Shown piece by piece: positions 17,761-26,052 of a DNA stretch of 64,000 bases. Position 1 is the first letter of the stretch, and each line of letters opens with the position of its first letter. Made by a program: the position numbers and the translations under genes. Origin of the DNA: Tellurirhabdus rosea (GTDB lineage Bacteria > Bacteroidota > Bacteroidia > Cytophagales > Spirosomataceae); assembly GCF_026278345.1 (NCBI RefSeq), contig NZ_CP111085.1, forward strand, positions 2,120,001 to 2,184,000. The letters run 5' to 3'. Under the pieces are notes generated by a model. That model had not been told where the DNA came from, ran no database searches, and was given only the letters and a program-made list of their open reading frames with translations.

Positions 17761-18807
17761 ATGGCCTGGAAGATACCTGCCACCCAGTTTAATTTTTCCG
17801 CGGACGACGACGATTTTCCGCATATTTACTATTTCGTGAGCCGGTTCGGCGTTTTTCCAAACCATTTGCACTGCCGGGGCGAATTTCAGACTTCGCTGAC
17901 GGATTTTCTGGTCGAAAAACAGTTTGAAAAAATCTACGAACGAACGGAACTGACCACCGGACAGGCTGATTTTACGTTCTGGGTGCATCCGGACGGCGTT
18001 CTGCTGCGGCTGCATTACCTCGCTTCGATGAAAGCGTTCACTATTCAGGGCAATTACCTGAATCAGGAGGCCCTGCTGACGGCGCTTGACGGGCTCAACG
18101 ACCACCGGGTGCCGGAAGCGGACAATTCGCTGGGCAAAGTCGGGCTGATCACCCAGCAATACAACGAGCTGATCGTGGAAGAAACCCAGCTCAAACTGCT
18201 GCCGCTCGACCTCGACAAACACTATAACGACGACCTGCGGCCGGTATACGAAAAGCTGATCGGCCGCCTCAATACCGTCAACGAAAAAGGCTTGGTGATT
18301 CTGCACGGCAAACCGGGAACCGGCAAAACGAACCTGATCCGCCACCTCACGACGCAGCTTACCAAGCAGGTGCTGGTCCTGCCGCCGCAGTTGGTGGAAG
18401 TCATGACGCAGCCCGGTTTCATTCCTTTCCTGCTCGAACAGCGCAACTCGGTGCTGGTCATCGAAGAAGCCGAACAGGTCCTGATTTCCCGGGAAAACGA
18501 TGTCCGGAACTCCGCCGTTTCCAATCTGCTCAACCTGACGGACGGACTGCTGGCTGACTGTCTGGCTATTCAGGTCGTCTGCACGTTCAACACGGATATC
18601 GGCCGCCTCGACCCGGCGCTGCTGCGGAAGGGACGGCTTATCGCCCGTTACGAGTTTCAGGAACTGGCTACCGACAAATCCAACGTACTGCTTGCCGAAC
18701 GGGGCCTCGACCGCCGCACCGACCAGCCCATGACGCTATCCGACATTTATCACCTCGAAGAAGAAGTCCAGTTTGCCAAACCCAGAGAACGAACCATTGG
18801 TTTTTAA
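17761..18807 (+). CDS. AAA-type ATPase with an unrecognised N-terminal domain
   Basis: From ATG 17761 the protein has 348 residues. The first ~165 have no family I know; they contain FPHIYYFVSRFGVFPNH and HPDGVLLRLHYL. The ATPase core follows with Walker A GKPGTGKTN near residue 188-196, Walker B as VLVIEEAE near 235-242, a sensor-like CTFNTD and the RKGRLIARY segment carrying the arginine finger. The C-terminal small domain is short. Upstream in-frame ATG 17644 would overlap the terminator and is rejected. The order folK downstream (93 bp) suggests a shared direction but not a shared task. The partner on which the ATPase acts is unknown. Confidence 0.82.
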   Translation: MAWKIPATQFNFSADDDDFPHIYYFVSRFGVFPNHLHCRGEFQTSLTDFLVEKQFEKIYERTELTTGQADFTFWVHPDGVLLRLHYLASMKAFTIQGNYLNQEALLTALDGLNDHRVPEADNSLGKVGLITQQYNELIVEETQLKLLPLDLDKHYNDDLRPVYEKLIGRLNTVNEKGLVILHGKPGTGKTNLIRHLTTQLTKQVLVLPPQLVEVMTQPGFIPFLLEQRNSVLVIEEAEQVLISRENDVRNSAVSNLLNLTDGLLADCLAIQVVCTFNTDIGRLDPALLRKGRLIARYEFQELATDKSNVLLAERGLDRRTDQPMTLSDIYHLEEEVQFAKPRERTIGF

Positions 18808-18900
18808 ATAAGGCTGATTGTTGCAGACTGAATGGATTCCTTCGTTCAACGGGCCACATTCATCCTTCAAAACGCAGCACGCTGCCTTCACTCCTCCCCC

Positions 18901-19395
18901 ATGTCCGAACCCATTCATACCGTCTATCTGCTTCTCGGCTCCAACCTCGGCGACCGGATCTCCACGCTCCGCCATGCCCGGGAAGCGATCAGCGATGAGG
19001 TCGGGCCAATTCTGCTGTATTCGGCCCTTTACGAAACGGCCGCCTGGGGCGTGACCCATCAGCCCAGTTTTCTCAACCAGGTGCTGAAAGTGCTCACGCC
19101 GTTTGGGGCCGACGAGGTGCTGAAAATGACGCAGCGCATCGAACAGCACCTCGGCCGGGTGCGTCGGGAGAAATGGGGCAGCCGGGTCATCGACATCGAC
19201 ATCCTGTATTTTGACTCGGAAACCTTCCAGTCGGAGCACCTGACGATTCCGCACCCGTTTCTGCACGAACGACGGTTTACGCTCGTGCCGCTGGCCGAAA
19301 TTGCGCCTTCTTACCTTCACCCGGTTCTCAAAAAAACATCCCGGCAACTGCTGGAGGAGTGCCGGGATGAACTGGAAGTGGTCAAACTGGTCTGA
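18901..19395 (+). CDS. folK: 2-amino-4-hydroxy-6-hydroxymethyldihydropteridine diphosphokinase (HPPK)
   Basis: HPPK transfers pyrophosphate from ATP to the pterin in folate synthesis. The 164-residue protein has the family motifs VYLLLGSNLGDR near the start, ALYETAAWG, and WGSRVIDIDIL with LTIPHPFLHERRF. The metal-binding DIDIL is intact. The start ATG at 18901 gives the usual N-terminus; an in-frame ATG at 18832 would add 23 unlike residues. It ends only 2 bp from the stop of the convergent SRPBCC gene, with no hairpin between, so the two transcripts must overlap. Confidence 0.95.
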   Translation: MSEPIHTVYLLLGSNLGDRISTLRHAREAISDEVGPILLYSALYETAAWGVTHQPSFLNQVLKVLTPFGADEVLKMTQRIEQHLGRVRREKWGSRVIDIDILYFDSETFQSEHLTIPHPFLHERRFTLVPLAEIAPSYLHPVLKKTSRQLLEECRDELEVVKLV

Positions 19396-19397
19396 CC

Positions 19398-19955
19398 TCA
19401 GCGGGAGGCCATGGGCGTCGGGGCCGCTTCGCTCAGTTTTTTCAGCTTGTTCAGCCCCTTGTCAAAATCTTTGCCGATCAGGTCGTTCAGGTCCACAAAC
19501 AGCGCCATGACGTTGGTCGGATAAGGCTGCGCGCCTTCCATTTTCCAGGTCACCCGCGTGCCGTCGGCCTCGTCCGTCAACAGGATGTACGCGTCGCTGA
19601 CGCTCGTAAACGGCTCCTCGAAGGTAAGCTGGTTATGCACCATTTCGTTGGCCTTGATTTCTTTGATCACCTGCGTTCCCTTGCCCACATCGCTGTTTCC
19701 CTCCCAGGCCGATTGTTCGCCAACCGTACCGGAAGTCCCGGTAAAAACCACTTTCATGTTCGGATCGTAATCCACCCAGGGCGACCACTTTTCCTGACTT
19801 TGCAGGGAACTGACCAGCGGAAAGACTTCGGCCCGGGATTTGGTCAGCAGGATGGAACGGGAGACGCTGTACTCGGTCGGCATGACCAGACCGACCAGCA
19901 AAATCACTACTACTAATGCGGCAATAAACAAACCGATGCCTTTCAGAACTTTCAT
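19398..19955 (-). CDS. SRPBCC (START-like) family protein with N-terminal membrane anchor
   Basis: The 185-residue protein begins with a hydrophobic segment (residues 5-25). A SRPBCC/polyketide-cyclase-like domain follows, recognisable by YSVSRSILLTKSRAEVFPLV, SLQSQEKWSPW and WKMEG. Such domains bind hydrophobic ligands in a helix-grip cavity. Family members in Bacteroidota of this length are mostly uncharacterised. It is probably anchored in the inner membrane facing the periplasm. It is a single gene, 106 bp from the TonB receptor end and convergent with folK. Confidence 0.8.
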   Translation of the reverse strand: MKVLKGIGLFIAALVVVILLVGLVMPTEYSVSRSILLTKSRAEVFPLVSSLQSQEKWSPWVDYDPNMKVVFTGTSGTVGEQSAWEGNSDVGKGTQVIKEIKANEMVHNQLTFEEPFTSVSDAYILLTDEADGTRVTWKMEGAQPYPTNVMALFVDLNDLIGKDFDKGLNKLKKLSEAAPTPMASR

Positions 19956-20061
19956 AATAGTGAGGATTTAGGTGAAACGATAGTAATATACGAAGCTCCC
20001 GTTGTACGGAGCAAAGCGGCCGAAAATAATTTTCCGGACGCTCTGCCAGCACCGCTCCCGC

Positions 20062-23034
20062 TTATTTTCGCTGTAAATCAGCACTATCGAACACCAGACC
20101 AGCATAAACCATCCGGCCAATCGCCGCAGAGCCGTAGGCGTAGACCGCGTTGGCGTTCGTCAGGTTTGTCCCGCCCAGCCGGACGGAGGTCCCCAGGCCC
20201 TTCAGCCGGTAAGCTACCTGCGCATCCAGCGTTCCGAAGGCGTCGATTTTCCCTTCGTCGAACGGCATCTGGAAGGTGTAGGCCGACTGGTACCGGTAGT
20301 TGGCGCTGTAGCTCAGCCGGGAGGTCAGTTCGCCGTTCAGGCCTAGGTTCACCTTATACGGCGGCGTATTGAAGCCGAGGATGAGGTCTTTGGTGTCCGA
20401 AATGGTGGTGTAGGTGTAGTTGGCGACCAGATTGACCGCTTTGGAAGCGTACCATTCAAGGCCGGTCAGCAGTCCGGTGGTCGTCACGGCTTTCTCCGAA
20501 TTGGTCCAGACCTGAATCAGGCGGGCGCGCGTGCGGTCGGTCAGCGATTTGGCAAAATCGGCGGCGACCGGCGTCTGTCCGTCTTCCCGCCCGATAAAGC
20601 GCGTGGTTCCGATAAAGTCGCGGTACCGGCTGTGGTACACGCTGGCGTCCAGAAACAGATTGTCCGCCAGTTCGCCTTTGTAACCGATCTCCCCGGAGTT
20701 CATCCGCTCCGGTTTCAGGGCATTCACCCGCACGGGCGTTCCGGCGGGATTCTGGGTCGTGACAGACCCCGGAACCAGCCCGTTGAACCCGTTGCCGACG
20801 TTGCCGAGCAGCAAAATCTGACCAATATCCAGGTAAATAAACTGGTCGATCTGCGCCGGTTGCCGGAACGCCTGCGACACATTCACCCGGAAATTGTGCC
20901 GCCGCGGCTCATCGGGCGTCCATACGGCCGACAGACGGGGCGAGAAACGGGTCCCGAAATTTTTGAAGTTATCGAGGCGGCCGGCCACGGCTACTTTCAG
21001 CCGGTCGCGGAACAGTTTTTTCTGGGCCTGTCCGTACACGCCCAGTTCGTAGTTATTGATTTCCTCCCGCCGGTTCAGCTCGTTGGCGACGGTGCCGGGC
21101 CGCAGCGGGGACGAATCGCCGTCCTGAAAGAGCGTACCGCCCGAAGTCAGCGTGTAAAGCCGGTAAGAGCCGCCCGTCACAATGTCCCAGTCCGGCAGTT
21201 TCCAGTTGTACTGGCCGCTGTAATCCCAGAAATACGCCTGGGTACCAAAGCCCGCGCCCTTGATCAGCAGCGGCGAAGCGGCTCCCGAACCGGGGAAGGT
21301 CCGCAGGGGCGTCAGGGCACCGTTGATATCCAGATTACCCGTACTTCCGGCAATCAGCCCCAGCAAACGCTGGTATTCGGGCGAGCCGACCGGAAGTTGT
21401 AAGGTAGCCGCCAGCTGCGAAGCAAGTGCCTGCGCCTGCTCGGGACTTTGCCCGCCCGCAATGGCCGCTGGCAGCCGGAAGGGCGTTGGGGCGCCGCCAT
21501 CGGGATTGGGGACGAAGACCCCCGGTACGGGCGTTCCCGCCGGAGCGCCGGTCGTTCGGGCCAGACCGAACAGGTTGCCCCAGGCGGTGAAATAGTTCTG
21601 GGCGTAAGACGGAAAACGCACGCCCGGAGCCACTTCGCCGGATGCCAGCGGCAACTGCTGCATGGCGTTTCCGAGAAAACCAAGGTCGTAGCTGTCGCTG
21701 CTGACGTCGGTATTGCGGTAGGCCCGCAGAAACCAGCGGTCGCTTTTCAGTTCCAGATGGTGCACCCACGAGCGCAGATTCCGGAAGGCGTAGCGGTTGG
21801 AACTCTGGTAGAGCGTGTTGCTCGCCGACTGCCGGAATTCGTACCAGAACTTCAGTCGGTTCGTCAGCAGGACGTGGACGGAAGGGTTGAACTTCCAGAC
21901 GCCCGTGCGGTAGGCGTTTCGTCCCGGCAGGTTGAAATTCCTGACGTCTTTGCCCGTCAGCAGCATGTCTTCTTCGGCAAAACCGGGCATGTAGACGCGG
22001 AGAGCCGTGCCGCCGTTGAGGGCCACCAGCGAAGGGGTCGTCAGCGTGGTGCCAATGTCGCCGTAGCGGTTCACGGCATTGTACCCCAGCGGAGAGCCCA
22101 GCGGATTGTTGAACGGGTCCGCGCCCGGCAGACCGCTTTCGGTCACGGGGCGCACGGCGTTTCCGTTCCGGGCGATAAACTCGTCGGCCTCCTGGTACCC
22201 ACCCGTGAGCTTGACGGCTACCCGGCTGCCGATCCGGTGGGCGTAGCGGAACTGCCCGTCGAGCAGCGCCCGGCTGCCACCCCGTAGGGAGGCCGAAAAT
22301 CCGGTGTACTGGAAGGGGTCTTTGGTATTGAGCAGCACCACGCCGTTGAACGCATTGGCCCCATACAGGGCGGAGTTGGCGCCATAAACAACGTCCACAC
22401 TTTCCAGGTCCAGTTCGGCAGGCCCGAGGCTGTTTCCGGCGTAGATCGACAGGGAGGGCGACATGAGGTCGCAGTAATCCACCAGCTGAATCAGACGCTC
22501 GGATTTGGTGGAATTGAAGCCCCGCGTGCTGAGGCTGCTGAACAGCAGACCCGAACGGGCCACGTCGATGCCTTTAAACCGGGCCAGCGAGGAGTACAAT
22601 TCAAGACCGGGCGCGGTGCGCAACTGGCCCTGGCTGACTTTTTCCACCGTTACGGGCGTTTCCATCACCCGTTCGGCCACCCGCGAAGCCGATTCAATGG
22701 CTTCGTTCATCAGGTTGGGCGTTTCCCGAAGAAGGATGTCCACCTGAGTCTGCGTCGAAAAAACGGCGACACTCAGGGTCGTGAAGCCATCGGCCGAAAT
22801 GGTAAAGGTGACCGGGTCGTTCACCGAAAAATCAACCTCCGGAAGCTCGTAGCGCCCAAGCCGGTCAGTCATCACCCGCCGGTAAGAACCTTCCAGACTG
22901 ACACTGGCCCCGGCCAGCGGTTTTCGGCTCACGGCATCCCGGATGATTCCGCGTACGGCATGGACGGGGCTGTCCTGCGCGCGGCTTTGCAAAAAGGAAA
23001 GAATACAGAAAAAGAGTAAGTATGATCGTTTCAT
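20062..23034 (-). CDS. TonB-dependent outer-membrane receptor with carboxypeptidase-like N-terminal domain
   Basis: From the ATG at 23034 the protein has 990 residues with a signal peptide ending SRAQ. Then come a CarboxypepD_reg-like domain (VRGIIRDAVSRKPLAGASV, about 25-110), a plug domain with RGFNSTKSERLIQLVD and the VDVVYGANSALYGANAFNGVV motif, and a long beta-barrel ending in a terminal strand with GLVFDSADLQ. It imports a large or scarce ligand, unknown here. No SusD partner is adjacent, so it is not a typical polysaccharide-utilisation pair. An in-frame ATG at 23085 adds 17 residues before the signal peptide and is rejected. Confidence 0.9.
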   Translation of the reverse strand: MKRSYLLFFCILSFLQSRAQDSPVHAVRGIIRDAVSRKPLAGASVSLEGSYRRVMTDRLGRYELPEVDFSVNDPVTFTISADGFTTLSVAVFSTQTQVDILLRETPNLMNEAIESASRVAERVMETPVTVEKVSQGQLRTAPGLELYSSLARFKGIDVARSGLLFSSLSTRGFNSTKSERLIQLVDYCDLMSPSLSIYAGNSLGPAELDLESVDVVYGANSALYGANAFNGVVLLNTKDPFQYTGFSASLRGGSRALLDGQFRYAHRIGSRVAVKLTGGYQEADEFIARNGNAVRPVTESGLPGADPFNNPLGSPLGYNAVNRYGDIGTTLTTPSLVALNGGTALRVYMPGFAEEDMLLTGKDVRNFNLPGRNAYRTGVWKFNPSVHVLLTNRLKFWYEFRQSASNTLYQSSNRYAFRNLRSWVHHLELKSDRWFLRAYRNTDVSSDSYDLGFLGNAMQQLPLASGEVAPGVRFPSYAQNYFTAWGNLFGLARTTGAPAGTPVPGVFVPNPDGGAPTPFRLPAAIAGGQSPEQAQALASQLAATLQLPVGSPEYQRLLGLIAGSTGNLDINGALTPLRTFPGSGAASPLLIKGAGFGTQAYFWDYSGQYNWKLPDWDIVTGGSYRLYTLTSGGTLFQDGDSSPLRPGTVANELNRREEINNYELGVYGQAQKKLFRDRLKVAVAGRLDNFKNFGTRFSPRLSAVWTPDEPRRHNFRVNVSQAFRQPAQIDQFIYLDIGQILLLGNVGNGFNGLVPGSVTTQNPAGTPVRVNALKPERMNSGEIGYKGELADNLFLDASVYHSRYRDFIGTTRFIGREDGQTPVAADFAKSLTDRTRARLIQVWTNSEKAVTTTGLLTGLEWYASKAVNLVANYTYTTISDTKDLILGFNTPPYKVNLGLNGELTSRLSYSANYRYQSAYTFQMPFDEGKIDAFGTLDAQVAYRLKGLGTSVRLGGTNLTNANAVYAYGSAAIGRMVYAGLVFDSADLQRK

Positions 23035-23158
23035 AGGCAGGTACAGGGGATTTACTTTAACGGTCAAGTTAGTAACAAAAATCAATCATAAGACCTGTAT
23101 GTCATACGATTGGTTACATAGCCGCAAAAATATTTTGTACCTGCTCTAATGAAAACGG

Positions 23159-23446
23159 TTACTCGATCACCTTCGGCACCCGGAAATAGGACTCGTCTTT
23201 GGCCGGGGCATTGCGCAGCGCCCGTTCGAGGGGGAGTTGCGGGCTCGGTTCGTCTTCCCGCAGCACGTTGATTTCGGCGGAGATGTGCGTCAGCGGCTCT
23301 ACGCCCGTTGTGTCGACTTCGTTCAGTTGTTCCATCCAGGTCAGCACGCCGTTCAGGCTTTCGACCAGCGGCCCTTCCTCCTCCGCCCGGACTTCCAGGC
23401 GGGCCAGATGGGCGATTTTGTGGAGCGTTTCGTGAGTGATTTTCAT
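23159..23446 (-). CDS. gatC: Asp-tRNA(Asn)/Glu-tRNA(Gln) amidotransferase subunit GatC
   Basis: GatC stabilises the GatCAB transamidosome, which makes Gln-tRNA or Asn-tRNA from the misacylated forms. The 95-residue protein has the usual ITHETLHKIAHLARLEV start, LNGVLTWMEQLNEVDTTGVEPL and the closing ESYFRVPKVIE. The ATG at 23446 is chosen; an ATG 33 nt upstream falls in the arm of a hairpin element. gatA and gatB are not in the window. Confidence 0.95.
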   Translation of the reverse strand: MKITHETLHKIAHLARLEVRAEEEGPLVESLNGVLTWMEQLNEVDTTGVEPLTHISAEINVLREDEPSPQLPLERALRNAPAKDESYFRVPKVIE

Positions 23447-23465
23447 AAAAAGTCGGAAAGTCGGA

Positions 23466-23576
23466 AGTCGGAAAGTCATAAGCGGTCCGCCGCTGCGGTC
23501 GTAAGTAGCTTCGCCGTTTCCTGGTCTGGCGGAGCGCTTACGACCGCAGCGGCGGACCGCTTATGACTTTCCGACT
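23466..23576. repeat. Perfect 40-bp inverted repeat with a nested core between gatC and the acyltransferase gene
   Basis: Arms 23466-23505 and 23537-23576 are exact reverse complements over 40 nt. From outside in, the arm reads AGTCGGAAAGTC, then CATAAGCGGTCCGCCGC, then TGCGGTCGTAAG. The 31-nt loop contains GCTTCGCC (23508-23515) and GGCGGAGC (23528-23535), which can pair through one G-U. A further AAGTCGG copy precedes the left arm. The right arm contains the last codons and the stop codon of the acyltransferase gene (23561-23563). Both flanking genes run on the minus strand. Confidence 0.9.
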
Positions 23577-24358
23577 TTATGACTATTTAATGCTTCATCA
23601 ATAATGGTAAATGTCTTTTCTTTCAGCCATTCCAGATCGTTCTGCGTCAGCCCCCGGGTTTCGATGGGCGGGTGAACGATGGCTTTGATCGGGTGGCGGT
23701 GCAGGCGCAGGGGCAGCACGTCGGGCAGAATCCGGTGGTTGGTCAGCAGCGTGACGGGCACGATGGGCACCCCTTCCTGAATCGCCATTTTAAACGCGCC
23801 GTCTTTGAACGGACGGTGCATCTGCGGCGGATTTGTCGACTTGATGCCGCCTTCCGGGTAAATGACTACGCTCCGCCCCGACCGCAGCGTTTTGATGGAT
23901 TTGGTCAGGGAATACGCCCGGCTGTTGGCTTTCTCGCGGTTCACCTGAATGTGCAGCTTCGAGAACATATAGCCGAACAGGGGCACTTTCTTTACGCCAT
24001 GCTTCCCGACAAAAGCGTAATAATTCGGGATAATCACGCCCATCGAGGCAATGTCGATGTACGAAAAATGGTTGGCGCAGAACACGTACGTCCGCTTCGG
24101 GTCGGGCTGGTACTGGTAGTCGACCTCTATTTTGATTCCAGCCAGGAAAAAAAAGATGTGCCCCCAGATTGCGTTGATTTTGTGTGCGTACGGCTTCCAG
24201 CTTTCCCGTTGCAGAAACAGAAACGTAAAGGGAAACAGGAGCAGAAAAATCAGGATAAACCAGAAGGCGCACCAGAGGGTGTATAGTCTTGAACCGCCGG
24301 ACGGCCCCGCTGGATTTTTGGGATTTATTTGATATGTATGATTAGAGACGGTTTGCAT
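23561..24358 (-). CDS. 1-acyl-sn-glycerol-3-phosphate acyltransferase family protein
   Basis: The 265-residue protein is a PlsC-type acyltransferase for phospholipid synthesis at the inner membrane. It has a hydrophobic segment (about 28-50), the catalytic NHFSYID (His97, Asp102) and the second motif YPEGGIKST, where the usual EGT reads EGG. Its reading frame is invaded at both ends by inverted-repeat arms. Residues about 9-16 (YQINPKNP) come from the 24.3/24.4 kb repeat, and the last residues HKVGKS plus stop come from the 23.5 kb repeat. A true start nearer the first hydrophobic segment is possible, but no later ATG precedes the catalytic motif. Which acyl-glycerol substrate it uses is not known. 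Confidence 0.85.
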   Translation of the reverse strand: MQTVSNHTYQINPKNPAGPSGGSRLYTLWCAFWFILIFLLLFPFTFLFLQRESWKPYAHKINAIWGHIFFFLAGIKIEVDYQYQPDPKRTYVFCANHFSYIDIASMGVIIPNYYAFVGKHGVKKVPLFGYMFSKLHIQVNREKANSRAYSLTKSIKTLRSGRSVVIYPEGGIKSTNPPQMHRPFKDGAFKMAIQEGVPIVPVTLLTNHRILPDVLPLRLHRHPIKAIVHPPIETRGLTQNDLEWLKEKTFTIIDEALNSHKVGKS

Positions 24359-24418
24359 AAGTAACGGTCTTTACCCTCAGTTAATAAATCACAGTAAATC
24401 AAATAAATCCCAAAAATC
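24313..24418. repeat. Perfect 21-bp inverted repeat around the acyltransferase start
   Basis: Arms 24313-24333 and 24398-24418 are exact reverse complements (word ATCAAATAAATCCCAAAAAT). The spacer is 64 nt. The left arm is inside the acyltransferase reading frame; the right arm ends 10 nt before the purH stop. It lies between purH and the acyltransferase gene, both on the minus strand, so it may end the purH transcript. Confidence 0.85.
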
Positions 24419-24428
24419 AGGGTTCAGA

Positions 24429-25952
24429 TTAGTGTTTAAAATGGCGCACGCCGGTCGTCACCATCGCCAGACCGTGCTGGTTGCAGTAGTCGATGCTGTC
24501 CTGGTCGCGGATGGAGCCGCCGGGCTGTACCACGGCCGTGATGCCCGCTTTACCCGCAATCTCCACGCAGTCGGGGAAGGGGAAAAAGGCGTCCGAGGCC
24601 ATCACCGCACCGTTCAGATCGAAACCAAACGAACCGGCCTTTTCGATGGCCTGCCGCAGGGCGTCTACCCGGCTGGTCTGGCCCACGCCGCTGGCAAGCA
24701 GCTGGTTTTCCTTCGCCAGCACGATGGTATTTGACTTGGTGTGCTTGCAGACTTTCAGCGCAAACTCCAGTGCCCGCACTTCGGCTTCCGTCGGCGCTTT
24801 TTCGGTCACCGTTTTGAATTGCCCGGCCGTTTCGGTCTGGTTGTCCTTGTCCTGCTCCAGCACGCCGTTCAAAATGGTCTTGAACATCTTGCCGGGCAGT
24901 TCAACGGGCTTGCGCACCAGTAAAATGCGGTTTTTCTTCGATTTAAGCAACTCCAGCGCCGCCTCTTCGTAAGCCGGGGCGATGAGGATTTCCATGAACA
25001 GCTTGTTCAGTTCCTCCGCCGTCGCCAGATCGACCGTCGTGTTGGTGATGATAACCCCGCCGAAGGCCGAAACCGGGTCGCAGGCGAGGGCATTCAGGTA
25101 GGCCTCCTTTGCCGTCGGGGCCGTAGCCACGCCGCAGGCGTTGGTGTGCTTGATGATGGCAAACGTAGGGCCGTCGCTGCTGAATTCGTCGATAAGGCTC
25201 ACGCAGGCGTCTACGTCCACCAGGTTGTTGTACGATAGTTCCTTGCCGTGCAGTTTGTCGAACATGGCGTCCAGATCGCCGTAGAACGTCGCCTGCTGGT
25301 GCGGGTTTTCGCCGTACCGGAGCGTCTGCGACGGCAGTTGCGTAAACTGGTTGATGCTGGGCGTTTCACCGGCGAAGTACGCCTGAATGGCCGTGTCGTA
25401 GTGCGACGACATGCCGAACGCTTCCTTCGCGTAGCGGCGACGGTCTTCGAGGTCGGTCTTGCCTTCTTTCTGGGTCAGCAGGGCAACCACATCGGCGTAC
25501 TGCTCGCGGGAAGACACGATGAGCGTATCGGCAAAGTTTTTGGCGGCCGCCCGGATGAGCGAAATGCCGCCGATGTCAATCTTTTCAATCACCTCCGCTT
25601 CGTCGGCACCCGAAGCCACGGTTTCTTCGAAAGGATAAAGATCGACCACGACCAGATCGATGGCCGGAATCTGGTGGCGCTCGGCCTGGGCCACGTCTTC
25701 GGGCAGGTTACGCCGGTACAGAATCCCGCCAAACACGGCCGGGTGCAGCGTTTTGACGCGTCCCCCGAAGATAGACGGGTAGCCCGTCAGGTCTTCCACG
25801 GCCGTAACCGGGATGCCGAGGCTTTCGATGAACGTCTGGGTTCCGCCGGTCGAGTACAGCGTCACGCCGTGCTGGTGAAGTAACCGGACGAGGGGCTCAA
25901 GGCCGTCTTTGTAGTAAACGGAGATAAGAGCGGATTGAATTGACTTTGACAT
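24429..25952 (-). CDS. purH: Bifunctional AICAR transformylase / IMP cyclohydrolase
   Basis: PurH performs the last two steps of IMP synthesis. The 507-residue protein starts with SALISVYYKDGLEPLVRLL and has the MGS-like domain with STGGT and GGRVKTLHPAVFGGIL, then the transformylase domain with RYGENPHQ, IIKHTNACGVA and the closing SDAFFPFPDCVE and QPGGSIRDQD. Upstream in-frame codons back to 26054 run over the promoter and are rejected; ATG 25952 matches homologues. It is divergent from the P450 gene. Confidence 0.96.
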   Translation of the reverse strand: MSKSIQSALISVYYKDGLEPLVRLLHQHGVTLYSTGGTQTFIESLGIPVTAVEDLTGYPSIFGGRVKTLHPAVFGGILYRRNLPEDVAQAERHQIPAIDLVVVDLYPFEETVASGADEAEVIEKIDIGGISLIRAAAKNFADTLIVSSREQYADVVALLTQKEGKTDLEDRRRYAKEAFGMSSHYDTAIQAYFAGETPSINQFTQLPSQTLRYGENPHQQATFYGDLDAMFDKLHGKELSYNNLVDVDACVSLIDEFSSDGPTFAIIKHTNACGVATAPTAKEAYLNALACDPVSAFGGVIITNTTVDLATAEELNKLFMEILIAPAYEEAALELLKSKKNRILLVRKPVELPGKMFKTILNGVLEQDKDNQTETAGQFKTVTEKAPTEAEVRALEFALKVCKHTKSNTIVLAKENQLLASGVGQTSRVDALRQAIEKAGSFGFDLNGAVMASDAFFPFPDCVEIAGKAGITAVVQPGGSIRDQDSIDYCNQHGLAMVTTGVRHFKH

Positions 25953-25970
25953 GAGCAGCACAAAATTTCG

Positions 25971-25978
25971 CAAAGATA
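25971..25978 (-). promoter_or_regulatory. Predicted -7 box of purH
   Basis: On the minus strand the sequence reads TATCTTTG, an exact TAnnTTTG, 19 nt ahead of the purH ATG. No TTG sits at the expected -33 distance, so the promoter may be weak or regulated. Confidence 0.5.
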
Positions 25979-26052
25979 ACCGAAAGGACGGGAACGGGAC
26001 AGATTGTTCGGTTTTCGTGCGTAACTTTAACGGAACCCTTTGCTGAATTTCC

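Noticed and set aside
24313-24418. Inverted repeat taken as insertion-sequence ends
   Set aside because: Only 64 bp lie between the arms, there is no transposase and no target duplication; it is better read as a hairpin element.
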